DNA of 64,000 bases. It comes from Ecdyonurus torrentis (taxonomy: Eukaryota > Arthropoda > Insecta > Ephemeroptera > Heptageniidae). The DNA is taken from the NCBI GenBank assembly GCA_949318235.1, contig OX439131.1, positions 36,660,805-36,724,804 of the forward strand, read 5' to 3'. The position numbers were made by a program, and so were the translations under genes. The notes under the pieces are model-generated. The model had not been told where the DNA came from and searched no databases. It was given only the letters and a program-made list of their open reading frames with translations. Each line of letters starts with the position of its first letter. The stretch's first letter is position 1. Shown in pieces: positions 1-12,317 of this stretch.

Positions 1-280
1 CCACTTCAATGTTTGTCATAACATTGTTGCCAATTTTGCCTTGTATTACAAAATATTCTTATTAATTGATATTCTTCAATTAATAAGAGAAAAAAACTTT
101 ATTTTCAAAGGATGCATCGGATTATAGGAGCGGATGAGTCGCACACATCGGTAATCGTAACAGCTTGAGATCAAGTTGGTTTCCTAGCTGTAACACATGA
201 AATACAATTAATTACAATAAATATTGAAATAATTATTAATGTGAACATGTCACTTACCTATATATTAACATGATGACCAC

Positions 281-1405
281 ATGAAGCTCCTCTTACAAGT
301 AGGTGAAGCTTCTTGCTGCTTAGTTTTAATTGAAATATGTAAGCGCTAACAAAGTGCGTGCATACTGCTCTGGCTGACTTGTGCTACTGCCTGCTACCTC
401 TGCTCCTGCTGTACACTTCAAAATTTTCTAAGTCCTCAACGGTTTCGTCTACCAAAAGAGGCGCCTCGCGTTCCCCTCCAAATTTATTTCCCGTTAGGTC
501 ATCAAACTTTTATCAGACTTTTGAAAAATTGCAAATTTTATTTTTAAGTTTATATATTCATACTTTTATCAGATGTTTGAAATTAAAAAAAAAAAAAATA
601 ATCAAACGTTTATCAGTCATTTATAATTATCAAACTTTTATCAATACTTTATAATATATTTATCATACTTTTTTCAGTTTTTACTCCTAGATTCAAAAAA
701 TTCTATCAAACTCTATCAGTCCTTTATCCATGTATTATCAGACAAAAACACTACTATCAAATGTTTATAAGCACTTAATCAAGGCTTTCTCAAACTTTTA
801 TCAGCATTTTCGTATGGCTCGGGTCTGGTAAAAATTGTCATCGCAGTTTTATAGATCCCATTTTGGTGTTGATCATTAAAATCAAAATGAATATTATATG
901 TTGTTTCATGTTGTCTATGGCTTTAAGATTAAAAAATTAAGAACTTGGTTTTATATACTGCATCTAGTATTTTGTATTTTTTTTAATACTGAGAATCATA
1001 GGTATACAGTACTGAATTGACTGGAATAATTGTATGAAAATATAGAAAAATAAAGTGATTTAGTGATACTTAAAAATAAGACATATCACAATATTTAAAA
1101 CTTGGGAGGGCGGGGGGATTTTTTTTTTCGAAAATCGTTTTTTTTTTATTTATAAATTTATTACTAACTTAATTTATTTTTCCCAATATGTAATGCTCGC
1201 TAGTCATGAAATGGTTATTATAGGTAGTGTTATCTTTGAATTTTAAATGACTTTATATACAAGAGACGAGTATAATTTTTTGTCAACTTCAGAGGTATAT
1301 ATGTGTGTGTTCTAACGATAAACTATTAATTTTAACTTTAAGTGCTATAAGATGTTAATACATACCATCTTTATAGCATTACTCTATATACTTATACAAA
1401 AAGGT

Positions 1406-1481
<76 letters not shown>

Positions 1482-2782
1482 ATAACGTGTGTTTGGTTTT
1501 GATGTAAAAGTGAGACTATTTTGTCAATCCAAAAGCTCTCCCTTCAAATAAAATATTATGCTTTTTGTATAAAAATGATTATTTATTATTTATATGCTGG
1601 ACTATCAAAAGTTACATTCAAATTTCTAATTCCTACGCACGTTTCTTTAAAAATATTAATTTATTTTTTAGTTCAACATTATAAAGTTATAATTTATAGA
1701 AATAAATTATTTTTTTGATCTTGTAAAATATTTGATTAGTTTATTATGTATTAAAAAAACATTATTCCAATAATATCAGTTTTAAAATAAAATAAAATTA
1801 ATTTGATAATAAATAATTCATATATAAATACCGAAATGGTTCATTTTTACTCAACAATATGTTATTTAAAATATTATTATAGTTCAAATAACAACATCAC
1901 ATGGGCAAAATTTCTGCTTTAGGCAGGTATTTAAATCCTGTAAAATTCAATAGGTAGACATTAGTCTCACTTATATTAGGAGATATTGTAGTTTATTACT
2001 ACCTATTCCAAATTAATATCTATATATTGTAAAATCCAGGATTCAGGTACCTGCCAAAGTAGTAATTTCTTTCCGTGCAAAAGCAATCCACGGTGTTTTT
2101 ATTTTATACACTGACAATATCTTGTATAAATATATTTGAATTAAAATTCAATAACTTAATTAAGCTCTTTGATTTCCAGGCATGCTTGCTGCCTTTGTCT
2201 CTACTCATTGTTTCGAGTTATACTATAGAAGATTTTGAAGTTAATGATGAGAAGACCGCGCCATCCCGCGCAGAAAGTCACGAACTGGTTGAGACCGATG
2301 TCAAAGTACCAGGGGTAGAAAGTCCACAAGGTCGATCACAAGGACCAGCTGGTGTTTACGTGATCGGTAAATTTAGAACTGGACCTCAAGGAGGAAGACC
2401 ACCAAAAAATAAAAATCGTAGAAAACAACAAGCAGGACAACCTGGACAACCGGGAAATAATCAAAATCAAACAAGAAGAGTTAAACCACGACCAAATAGA
2501 TTTCAAGTGATTCAAATTCTTTCAAATAATAAAAATAAACAAACAAATATAAGATTACAGAATGGTGGTGGTGGTGGCGGTGGTGGTGGTGGTGGTGGTG
2601 GTGGTAATCGTAATGGAGCAAGAAGAGGAAATAAAAGAAATAGAAATAAAAATAAAGGTGTTAATCCTAGTACACCTGTCATTGCACCTGCAGAAACTAT
2701 AACAACATCTACATTTTCAGCAAGAAGTACAACCCTACTGATGCCAATTTTAGCTTTTGATCCCAACTTTCAAGCTATATAA
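281..2782 (+). CDS. Secreted basic Gly/Asn/Lys-rich protein (paralogue 1)
   Basis: Not a family I recognise. Two coding exons, 281-298 and 2180-2782, give 206 residues. Exon 1 encodes only six residues (MKLLLQ) before a GTAGGT donor. Exon 2 follows a TTTGATTTCCAG acceptor in phase 0 and continues ACLLPLSLLIVSS, so the join forms a textbook signal peptide of about 19 residues, which is why I chose this start. The mature part opens with a short acidic stretch (YTIEDFEVNDEK). It then becomes strongly basic and low in complexity: a GKFRTGPQGGRPP segment, a GQPGQPGNNQNQ stretch, about 15 glycines in a row, a RRGNKRNRNKNK segment, and a Thr/Ser-rich tail. No transmembrane segment follows the signal, so the product is probably exported. 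The gene at 6307-8568 has the same intron position and the same order of segments. Matrix, cement or cuticle roles are possible but unproven. Confidence 0.68.
500..810. repeat. Degenerate ATCAAACTTTTATCAG repeat
   Basis: Variants of ATCAAACTTTTATCAG recur about ten times with irregular spacing inside the first intron of the upstream secreted-protein gene. It looks like an old, decayed tandem array. Confidence 0.5.
816..940. repeat. Dispersed repeat, copy 1 (second copy 3836-3970)
   Basis: CTGGTAAAAATTGTCATC, a following CAGTTTT, a GAT.CCATTT segment and a TATGGCTTTAAGA segment occur in the same order and orientation at 3836-3970. It is a short dispersed repeat of unknown class. Confidence 0.5.
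1408..1479. repeat. (AT)n microsatellite
   Basis: About 36 uninterrupted AT units in the intron of the first secreted-protein gene. Confidence 0.95.
2563..2606 (+). repeat. Coding (GGT)n microsatellite
   Basis: About 15 GGT codons with one GGC, encoding the polyglycine run of paralogue 1. The neighbouring paralogue at 6307-8568 lacks it, which suggests slippage expansion in this copy. Confidence 0.9.
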
Positions 2783-4390
2783 ATAAAATTTAATCATATA
2801 AAGTGTAAACAAGTGCAAAATGAATATAAACTCAAATTTATAGTATTCTTATTTTGTACGTATCGTATATATCTATGGTATAGATTGTTAAGAAAGTGCA
2901 CTATACTTTTTACGACACATGCCGGCTTCTGTTTATATTTATAATGCGTAGACCTATAAGTTATATAATATCTCAACAAGAATAAGACCAAAATTCACAC
3001 TTGATCTAAATCCATACTTTCATCTTGTAAATCAATTCATTATGTATCTAAAATAAAGTTCTTCTCTATATATTTTTTTAAAATGTCTAACAATCGCAAT
3101 TACATTCTAAATGTTTTAAAATGTAATGTATAATAGAAATAGTTTTATACTTTTAATAAATACCAATACAAAATTTACATTTTTAATTCAATTTCTAATA
3201 GCCATAAATTTCCTAATAATCAAACATGAAGAAATACTGCTAAGATCTTATATATGAGTTTCACTTCTTTTCTTTTTAATTATTATAATGATTGATATAG
3301 GTCTTAAAAATAGTAAACATATACAAATAAATTTTAAAATGTCAGTTTTTAGTATTTTATTTTTATCTTTTAAGATCGTGTTTGTTAATTGTGTGACAAT
3401 AACCATTAATTAAATAATTTAAACCAGTTGTGTTTTATTTTAAATACGTACTCTATACAAAAAATAATACAAATATTCGTACAAAATATTATAAATTTAT
3501 AATAACAACTATATTATATAACAAAGCTATATAAGCACAGTAAGTTGGAGTCAACTATAAATATATAACATCCCATTTATGTAAATCTTGCTTGAGATAT
3601 TTTCTTAAAGGAATAGACCAGTAGAAAACATAAGCATTTATATCACAAAAACACTTGATATGGGACTTGCATACATAACTTTAGTTTGTCTCAAAACCCA
3701 ACTTTAGCTCCGTAGCAGTGATCAGAAAATTTTGATTTGTGCAACCCACACAACATTTTTTTTACTAATTGTTGTATGTTTCTGACGTCAAAAACATAAA
3801 CTCAATTTGCATACTATATACAGTATTTTCACGCTCTCTCGTGGGGCTATATTATCATTCTGGTAAAAATTGTCATCAGTTTTGAAGATTCCATTTCGTG
3901 CATGTTTATTCAATAAAAAGCACATATTGTTTTATGTGGTATATGGCTTTAAGAATAGTTAAGATGAAAATGAAAATCAAGACTTATTTGGCTTGTATAG
4001 ACTGTAAACTTGAGTCTTGATAAAGTCTTGCCTGGCAATTTGTTTTATTATTAAGTTTATTATTATTTCTCTTTAAAATTGCAACTTATTATTCTTATTT
4101 ACAAATGAAAATTACGAAAATTAGTACAAGAGTCATTGTAAAAGATAGTTTTTAGTTAATGATTCCAATTTTTAAAACAATTCTATGTCAGAGAATATTG
4201 AATAACGCACCTAAACAAGAAGTCAAATGCAGTTTAATGCAGTACAATCTATAATAAGTATAAGCTGTAGATTTAAAAAGTTGAATTTTGTACTTTAATA
4301 TTAATGTGCAAATTGTGATGGTGTACGTGGTAACATTTGTTTGAAAAAAAAATCTGCTGTGAAGTTGGCTAATTAACACAGGAAGCGGAA
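2783..4390. other. Intergenic, AT-rich
   Basis: 3' flank of paralogue 1, with AATAAA motifs overlapping the stop codon (2782-2787) and near 3053. It holds the second copy of the 816-940 repeat (3836-3970). I see no convincing gene on either strand. Confidence 0.5.
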
Positions 4391-4411
4391 GAGAGAGAGA
4401 GAGAGAGAGAT

Positions 4412-4508
<97 letters not shown>

Positions 4509-4514
4509 AAGAGA
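4391..4514. repeat. (GA)n microsatellite
   Basis: About 120 bp of GA repeat with a few interruptions (TAGAGACA near the left end, GACAGAAA near the right). Confidence 0.95.
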
Positions 4515-4887
4515 GAGCTAGGTCACTATAATATATAGTATATACGAGACTGAATATCAAATGACAAAGGAAAAATGTTGAACAATTTTCAGCTTCAGTT
4601 TCATTTAAAATTATTTTATACATGAACTACAATAGTATACTGAGCACTGAGCTATAAATATATTATACTTACGTCAGTTTTTTTTTATTATGCTGCATAT
4701 TTACGAACTTTACAGTAAATCATGAAATAATAGTTCATATATTTTATTTGATCATTTATTGGTATACAATAACACTGTAAAGTATATAAGTTATATTAAT
4801 CACAACATTCGCAAAAAAAAAAAAAAAAAAAAAATTGTAAACATTTTTTTACTAAATAATATATACTTATAATTAATATTATAAGTA

Positions 4888-5414
4888 GAGAGCGCAAAAA
4901 TAGTTTTTCGACTATTGTCATTATGTCGACCATTGCTAGTTTTATTTCATATCTCCACCCAACAAATGACGCATTTTAAACCAATTAAAAAAATCAACTA
5001 TTTCGAGCTTACACAAAAAATCGACTATTTGTCGACTATTTTGCACTTTTTTTTGTACGTTTTTAAGGATTTTTTTTGGTAAAAACGTATCAAATTATTT
5101 AAAATTTAAAAAAATTAATAAAAAAATTTGCTAAAAAATAAAAAAAAATATTTTTTTTGCCAAAATTGAAAATTAACAAAACAAGACACTACAAGATAAG
5201 GACAGGCTCGGCTAATTTGAGTATTTAGATACTATAAAAATTTTGTTTAACATTAAATGATTTTTTACTCACATAAAACTTTTTTTTATCATTCTATTTA
5301 TATAAATTTATATTAAAAAATCGACTTTTTTCGACTTTTTTTATCGACTACTTGCACCAAAAATCATCGACTATTTTGTCAAAATGATAAATGATCAACT
5401 ATTTTTGCGCTCTC
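4888..5414. mobile_element. Non-autonomous DNA transposon, TA target site, TIR GAGAGCGCAAAAATAG
   Basis: The ends are inverted repeats (GAGAGCGCAAAAATAG at left, CTATTTTTGCGCTCTC at right) flanked by TA on both sides. The interior is AT-rich with repeated TCGACTATTT words and no open frame. TA duplication suggests mariner-type mobilisation. Confidence 0.7.
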
Positions 5415-5609
5415 TAATTATAATAATTTTACACCAATACTAAAAAGAGCATCATATTTTACTACATGCATGTATTTTTAAATGGTTGCCTATATTATAG
5501 AAATTATAATATTATGTTTTATAATTATGTTTTAAACAAGTTTTAGAATCCCCTAGTATAGGATGACAAAATATCGCCACATAGGGTCAAAGTCACCCTA
5601 CCTTACAGT

Positions 5610-5648
<39 letters not shown>

Positions 5649-6306
5649 TTTTATTTACCCATTATCGAAAAAAATACACATTAATTTTCTCTCTTGTTCA
5701 TATTTATACCGTTGTTTGATTTAAGCTACACTTTTGAAAATGGAAAAAAGAAAATAAGTAAATATGTTTTAAATTTTAATTTAGTTGAAAACTAAAATAG
5801 TTTTTAAAGGTGATTTATATGCGCCGATCGAAGTTCCAATGCGAAGTTCCAATACGAGGTCATTTATATTATAGCTATGCTTTTTACATTCTAGTTTAAA
5901 TTTGTATCATTAAATTATATTTAAAAAATGTTTGTCGTGATCCCATTTTGAAATGCAACTCGATTTTAATAAAAAAAATAAATAATAGATTTGTTTTATC
6001 ATGTGATCTCTTTATGTACATATAACATTGAAAAATAAAAACAGCGCGTGATAAAATACGCTTCATAAAATAAATTTCCTATGTGTCATGATATTTTTCC
6101 AGTGTTAATAAAGTTGAGATAACAGGGCAAATACTATAGAAAAAGTAACCTTATTGTAATATATTGCATTAAACATGTCCTTCATTTTTTTTCCCTCTAT
6201 TATAATGACCTATGTTACTAGCAAGGTTTTTCCTTGATAATGTCAACCTCACGTTCATAATTTTCGTACCATTATTTTGTTACTTATTTTACTACAACTA
6301 TCAACT
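5415..6306. other. Intergenic and 5' flank of paralogue 2
   Basis: Contains a long A run (about 5613-5643) and AT-rich DNA with no supported gene. The promoter of the second secreted-protein gene should lie here, but I cannot place it. Confidence 0.4.
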
Positions 6307-7710
6307 ATGTCAATGGTTTTTACGGTGCAGGTAAGTTGTTTTTTTCTAGAAATTAGTTCCAAATATTCACCAGAACGTAAAATATAAAAGTACGTCTGAA
6401 AACATTATATAAATAAAATCACAAACACAAGCAACCAATCTGTATGTTAAAGATGTATGCGGATTACGTCATATTTAATGCGCTTGGAGGCCATACTGTA
6501 GTAGTGAATAACATTGCTCAGCATAGGACAAACTTCATTGAAGAACTTTTTCTTTAGGAAATCAGTTCATTTTTTTTTGTTATTGTTTTTTTCCTCACAT
6601 ACTTGAGATACTAATTCAACATATTTATAGCATCAATGCTCTCAAAAATATTGCATAGTGGTTTTATACTGCCAAAATGATTTATTTTCCTTTGCCATCC
6701 ATGTTATTGAGTTATCCAACATGGCGTTGACTTTAACATGGATGCATATAGACCCTATAAAAAAGGGCACCAACAATGAAATTGAATACCACGTACACTG
6801 GCGCCGAAAAAATCTGACCGGTTTTGCGTTTCCCATAATAGATATTAATATTATTGTTATACCATTTAAAGAGATAACGATTAACGCTTCGGTCAGATTT
6901 TTTTTCGGGGCATGCCCAGTGTTCCATGGCTCCATAAGCTTTTTCTTTAGTTTTGTAATTTTCATATTACTCCTATTTTCATAGGTTTATTTAATACTAT
7001 TTTCATAGTATTAGCAAAACTTAGACAAAACAAATTAAGGGAGGAATTGCTTTATACATATTTTCACCCCTCTCCCTAAATACACGTTATATATACTGAT
7101 TAAACCGAATTGGTTTAAAACAACGCATCCATTATAAAGAAGACTTTGAGTGGAAAAAACATAATTAAGTGAATATTTCAGGACCATAAAAGCATTGATA
7201 AATAGTGTAAAATTTGTAGATATAGAGCGATATATCACAGTTCATATAATAATTGTTCGAATACGCGAGCACCATAACAATTTTGTTTGTTCGTGTCCAT
7301 AGATTTCTAAGCCACCACTATGAAATTTTCACAATTGAATTAAAAAAAAAATTTAATAATAAAAAGATCTCATTTTATCTAATCTACCTTAAGAAAATCT
7401 TTTTATTAATTGGAAAAAGAAAGGAATATCAATGTCAACAAAACTATTAGAACCATGATTTAATTAAATGCTTGATAGTACTTACGTAAACTAAAAAAAA
7501 AAATGTACAGCTCAATTGCAAATAAATAATTAGGTAACTGATGTTGCCTGAAGGAATCCAAATGATGTCTGTATTTTCACTAGTTTCTTTGACAGAGAAC
7601 TAAATAAAGTTTCAACGATGTCTTGGTAAAGTTTAAGTTTTTATTAAAGATAAAGCTGCTGACATAAAATAAAAATAAAAAAAGATCTAGGATATTTTTA
7701 ATTAATTTTA

Positions 7711-7785
<75 letters not shown>

Positions 7786-8568
7786 TATATATAATATAAT
7801 AATAAAAAGCATGATATGTTATTATTTTATATGTACTGTACACGTTTTCTTTATCTATAGGTTTGTATTTTAATTGGACTCCAGACTGCCATAGCTGCAA
7901 CTAAAATACACACAGGAAAAAATCCCTTAGCGTTATTGGACCAGACACGAGAGTTTCTCCTGTTAGACAAGAAGTCAAGTAACTTCGAAAAACAAATCGA
8001 TAATGACCCTTCAGTACTTCGTAAAGTCAACAAAACAAATCAATCCTTCGTTTCCAATTTACAAAGGTACAAACGTAATAACCCTCAAGATGATATTCCA
8101 CCATTCATAGGTAAAGGTAGAATTAAACCTTTTCGATCATTTGTTACTCCATCAGAAACGACAACTCAGACAGGTGTAAATAAAAGAATGCCAAAATATT
8201 TTTTAAATTCAAATTTAACATCAAATGTTGAAAATAAAAATAATTATAATAAGAAAAAGAAAAATGATCAAGGAAATGCAAGATTTGGAAATTCGGCAAT
8301 TTCATTTCTTAATAGAGGTAAAAATTTGACTGCTGAATTATTCAGTAACAAAGACAAACAATCCGTTGCAACAGTCTCTCCAAGACCAATAGTAAGTGGA
8401 GGAAAAACAAAACATAGAGTTTTGAAAGGTGTACGACCACGAAAACAAGGGGCCAGATTTAATAAAAATAACGTTGCAAGAGGAAAAATAAAAAAGAGGA
8501 AAAAGAATACTCGAACACCTACACCATTTCCAATACTTCAATCTACGACGTTGAACAGCGAGGCATAA
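6307..8568 (+). CDS. Secreted basic Lys/Asn-rich protein (paralogue 2)
   Basis: Unrecognised family, clearly sister to the gene at 281-2782. Exons 6307-6330 and 7861-8568 give 243 residues. The eight-residue first exon (MSMVFTVQ) ends at a consensus GTAAGT donor. A phase-0 join to the acceptor CTTTATCTATAG adds VCILIGLQTAIAATKIH and completes a signal peptide of about 21 residues. The mature protein is rich in Lys, Asn and Arg, with an IGKGRIKPF segment (compare IGKFRTGPQ in paralogue 1), a basic RGKIKKRKKN segment and a TPTPFPILQSTT tail, in the same order as paralogue 1. Both first exons end in Gln at phase 0, so tandem duplication is likely. No cysteine-rich or catalytic motif is visible. 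Function is unknown; a secreted structural or ion-binding role is only a guess. Confidence 0.7.
6798..6921. repeat. Fold-back repeat in intron of paralogue 2
   Basis: CACTGG...CCGAAAAAATCTGACCG is repeated inverted as CGGTCAGATTTTTTTTCGG...CCAGTG, with about 55 bp between the arms. Probably a small palindromic MITE. Confidence 0.6.
7717..7795. repeat. (TA)n microsatellite
   Basis: Long TA tract about 65 bp upstream of the exon-2 acceptor of paralogue 2. Confidence 0.95.
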
Positions 8569-8800
8569 ATAACAAAATAGAATTGTCATTAAAGTATTAT
8601 GTAATGCTTCTTACCGACGGGGACGTAGCAACAATTAGAGGTGCGCTAGAAAAAGGTGCGGGGCCCTAATTGCGATTTTTCAACTTTTGATTTAAAAACT
8701 TTTTTAAAAAAGATAACTAATACTGGAAAATTTAAATCAAGGATACTAGGCATAGTACGTATACTTTAACGTGTGTTTAAAGTCATTACATTAACATATG

Positions 8801-8912
<112 letters not shown>

Positions 8913-9209
8913 CATACTGTTTCTCTATGATATAAGTTATTTATTTCTTTATTTTATAAATATATTTATATATAGGCAGGGATTACAAAATTAGCACCTG
9001 TTTTGTTGTAGTACGTGTAATATAATACATATATATGTTCAATAAAATTCAAGTTTTTAAAATAATAATAGTATTCGTATTATTAATTACATTTTATTTA
9101 CAATACACAATCACAAAATATACACAAGAATGCCACTTTCGTATGATTATTTTTGTTATGTATTTTTTTTTTAAATATGTTGATTATAATGTTTTAAGAA
9201 ATGAACTAT

Positions 9210-9510
9210 ATGGTATGCCGGCATTCAACTAATGACAGCCAATGCTGGCAATACAGAATTGGGTTTGATCGTTAATTAAGAATGAATTAAAATGCACTAA
9301 TTTAATTTAAATTTGCCGTTTTCTTGCAAATTTTTGATTTTAGTTTATTTTTTAATTTTTTTTAATATATTTTTATTTTTTTCAAAATTTAAGCCAAATT
9401 TTTTATAAGTATTTTGGTGGCTTAATCGCGGTTTGCCGGCATTCAAAACTTGCCAGCATTCATCCAGCATTCAGCCAGAATTCAGCGGGCAATGCCGTGT
9501 TTGCTGGGAT
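9210..9510. repeat. GCCAGCATTCA degenerate repeats
   Basis: TGCCGGCATTCAA occurs at both ends of the stretch. The right end has four close variants of CCAGCATTCA (about 9430-9485). Possibly a decayed transposon with subterminal repeats; class not identified. Confidence 0.4.
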
Positions 9511-9553
9511 ATAATATATAGTAGAGTTATATCATGGTTTATATATAATATAG

Positions 9554-12009
9554 CAGTCATGGAGTCGATACCAAAATTTTCGATACCGATACGATACCGA
9601 TATTTTTAAATGTTGCCGATACCGATACCGATACGATACTCGCAAAAAAAATTTGCTCCGATACGATATCGATACGATACCGATATTTTCCGATACTTTT
9701 TCGATATTTTTGCTATATCTCGTACATAAATATTACACCAAAAATTTCATTTATTTTTCTCTCTCATCTTTGAGATATAAATTTATATAATAAAATCCAT
9801 GCACATTTTTATCACATTTATTTATTATTTTATTTACCTATTAATATTCACTTATTTATTTATTGATTTATTTATTTATTTTATTCTATTGTTCGTTTGT
9901 TAAACTAAAATGACAAAAATAAATTATAGTAGATTTAAAAAAAAAATAATAAAATTAAAAATTTAATTCGTTTAATGACATTGAATGATAGAATATCCTT
10001 TATTACTGTTTCCAGGCACTTTTGTTATATATTTATGAATTAGCAATTTCCTTATTTAGTATAGAATTAATTTTCAAATATTTAATAAATTTAATTTTTT
10101 TTCATGGTATTTTTTATTTGATAAAATAAAGTATCTTTAGCTTTCGTTTTTTTTTATTGTACCAACACCGATTAAGCATATTAAATGAATAGAAAATTCA
10201 AAATTATAATATTCCTGTAATGGAACTTTTAATAATAATTTATCAATTGATCGTGCTTTAGTTTAGCATACATAATAATTAAAAATACAAGTTTTATAAT
10301 TTTAAACTCTTTTTATCATTGATTTTTTTTTGTCTTATATAATCTTAAGTAAAGCTTACTTGTTATGTATAGTTAGCAAACATTTAGAAACATTTACCTT
10401 GAACTTACTTTATAATTATGTACAACAACTATCAACAAATTCAAAAGAAAAGGAAAAAGGCAAAATATATTTAATTATTGTCTAAGAAGGTTTCAATGAT
10501 TATGGAGGTGGCTTGATTTTTTTTTCATCATATATAATCTCTCTAATCTTAATTGTTTATTAAAGCAGTGCATGAAAATTATCATAAAGCATATTTATAT
10601 TATATAAATTATGAATTAAAAACTAAAAAGAACTTGAAATTTTATTGTCATATATTGTAATGTGTATATTTTGTTTATTGTTTAATCAAAAATTGTTTAG
10701 TAACAAATGCACTAGATTTAACCTTTAACCTTTAGAAAAATATCTAGTGCTTTTGGCATCACAATTAAAAAATGAATGAATAAATAAATAATGAAAAAAA
10801 ATAAAATAAATAGATAATTTAATTACTATAGATCAGTAAAAGAATGAATCACACTCCTGTTTTTTTTTTTTTTTTTTTCTTCGTCTTACTGTTAATATAA
10901 TTTAAATATTTTAAACGTCTTACATAGTCATTTTTATGCGAATATAATTACAAAAAGCTGACGATTTTTAGTTTTTGAATGCGCATACAACAAAATAAAA
11001 TTCAAAATAATTATATATAATACTAAAAAAGTACTTACCTCTAGATGTTTTTTAAAAAGGTTATTATATAACAACGTGAGCTAAATTAATGTTAATCCTC
11101 TGAAAGTATCCACGAATTTGAGGAAAACCGCTGAGTTTCCTATGTCAACAGTTCGTGTCCCCATGGTGGGGCTCAAATCATCCCCGCTAAACCAAAGGGG
11201 TTAAAGTCCAAATTTCCCCTCTGGTCGCCAAAATCCTTTGATTTTGTAAGCCTTTTTAAAAATTTTTAACCTTGTAAAAATTTCGTAGAAAGATATTAAT
11301 GGAAGTATGCTCCATCTTTTGTTATTTGTAATGCATTGAATTAATTTACAGTTCAAAGTTTTAAAATGTCAATCATTGGGTTATATTATTTTATTGTGCT
11401 TTCTACCGGCGCTTTAGTCATTAGGAGAGATCATAGATAGTGTACAAGCACACGACGGATTTCTCAGAAACTTGACGACAATCGCTCAGAAAAAAAATTT
11501 AACACCGTTGTTTTATTTTTATTGTATGTATATAAAATACAACAGTTTTTAGCATTACCTGGTGGCTCCATGCTTTATTCTTTTAATACTTATACTGAAA
11601 AGGTATAAAATAAAAATACTTTTTTTGCACGTCGCCCTGCCCTAGCTGTTGTTATAGCAAAATGAAAAATATAGGAGTGACTTTTATTGTCCAGATAATC
11701 ACTACTTGTGGAATGTTCTCGTTGCTTCTAAATTCTAAAGTTTTTATTTTTATTATTTTTTTTTTGTATTTTTTTTTTTGTATTTTTTTTTTTTTTTTTT
11801 TGTATTTTGACTTATTTTATGAGAGCGAGCAAAAGTCTCAAAGTATCGGAAAAAAGTATCGAAATTCGACGATATTTTGCTGATATCGGTGATCGATACC
11901 GATATTCGATACTAAGTTAAAAAAAGGCCCCGATACTATACCGATACGATAAAAGTATCGGTATAGTATCGGATATCGTATCGTAGTCGATACCGATACT
12001 CCATGACTG
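9554..12009. mobile_element. hAT-type non-autonomous transposon, 2456 bp
   Basis: The left end is CAGTCATGGAGTCGATACC; the right end reads inward as CAGTCATGGAGTATCGGTAT. The flanking 8 bases are identical (TAATATAG at 9546-9553 and 12010-12017), as hAT transposases produce. Subterminal DNA on both sides is built of iterated CGATACCGATA words (9570-9720 and 11835-12000), probable transposase binding sites. The interior is AT-rich with homopolymer runs and no transposase-like frame, so it must depend on an autonomous relative. Confidence 0.88.
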
Positions 12010-12317
12010 TAATATAGTATACTGACACAAAAAATTTTATAGGCTTTTTTCTTTTTTCAAGCGGTCATAATTTTTGCTTCTTTTTATTATTCATTTTTGC
12101 GGACGTATTATTTGAGTAATCTAAATATGATTACTACATTTAGTATTATTGCGAAGAATTAATTTATGATTTAATACATAAAATATTAAACTTTTTATGC
12201 ATTTTTTTTCTTTGTAACAACTGATTTTGTTATACAATTAATATAATGCGCATTGCGATTTAGAAATGACGAAATGTATAATTGTCCTTCAGGTAAGAAA
12301 GATTTAATTTTGCATAA

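Noticed and set aside
500..810. A CRISPR-like array
   Set aside because: The repeats are degenerate, spacing is irregular, and the window is eukaryotic.
6642..6984. Open frames of about 107 residues on both strands
   Set aside because: They overlap the fold-back at 6798-6921 inside the intron of paralogue 2 and mirror each other. There are no motifs.
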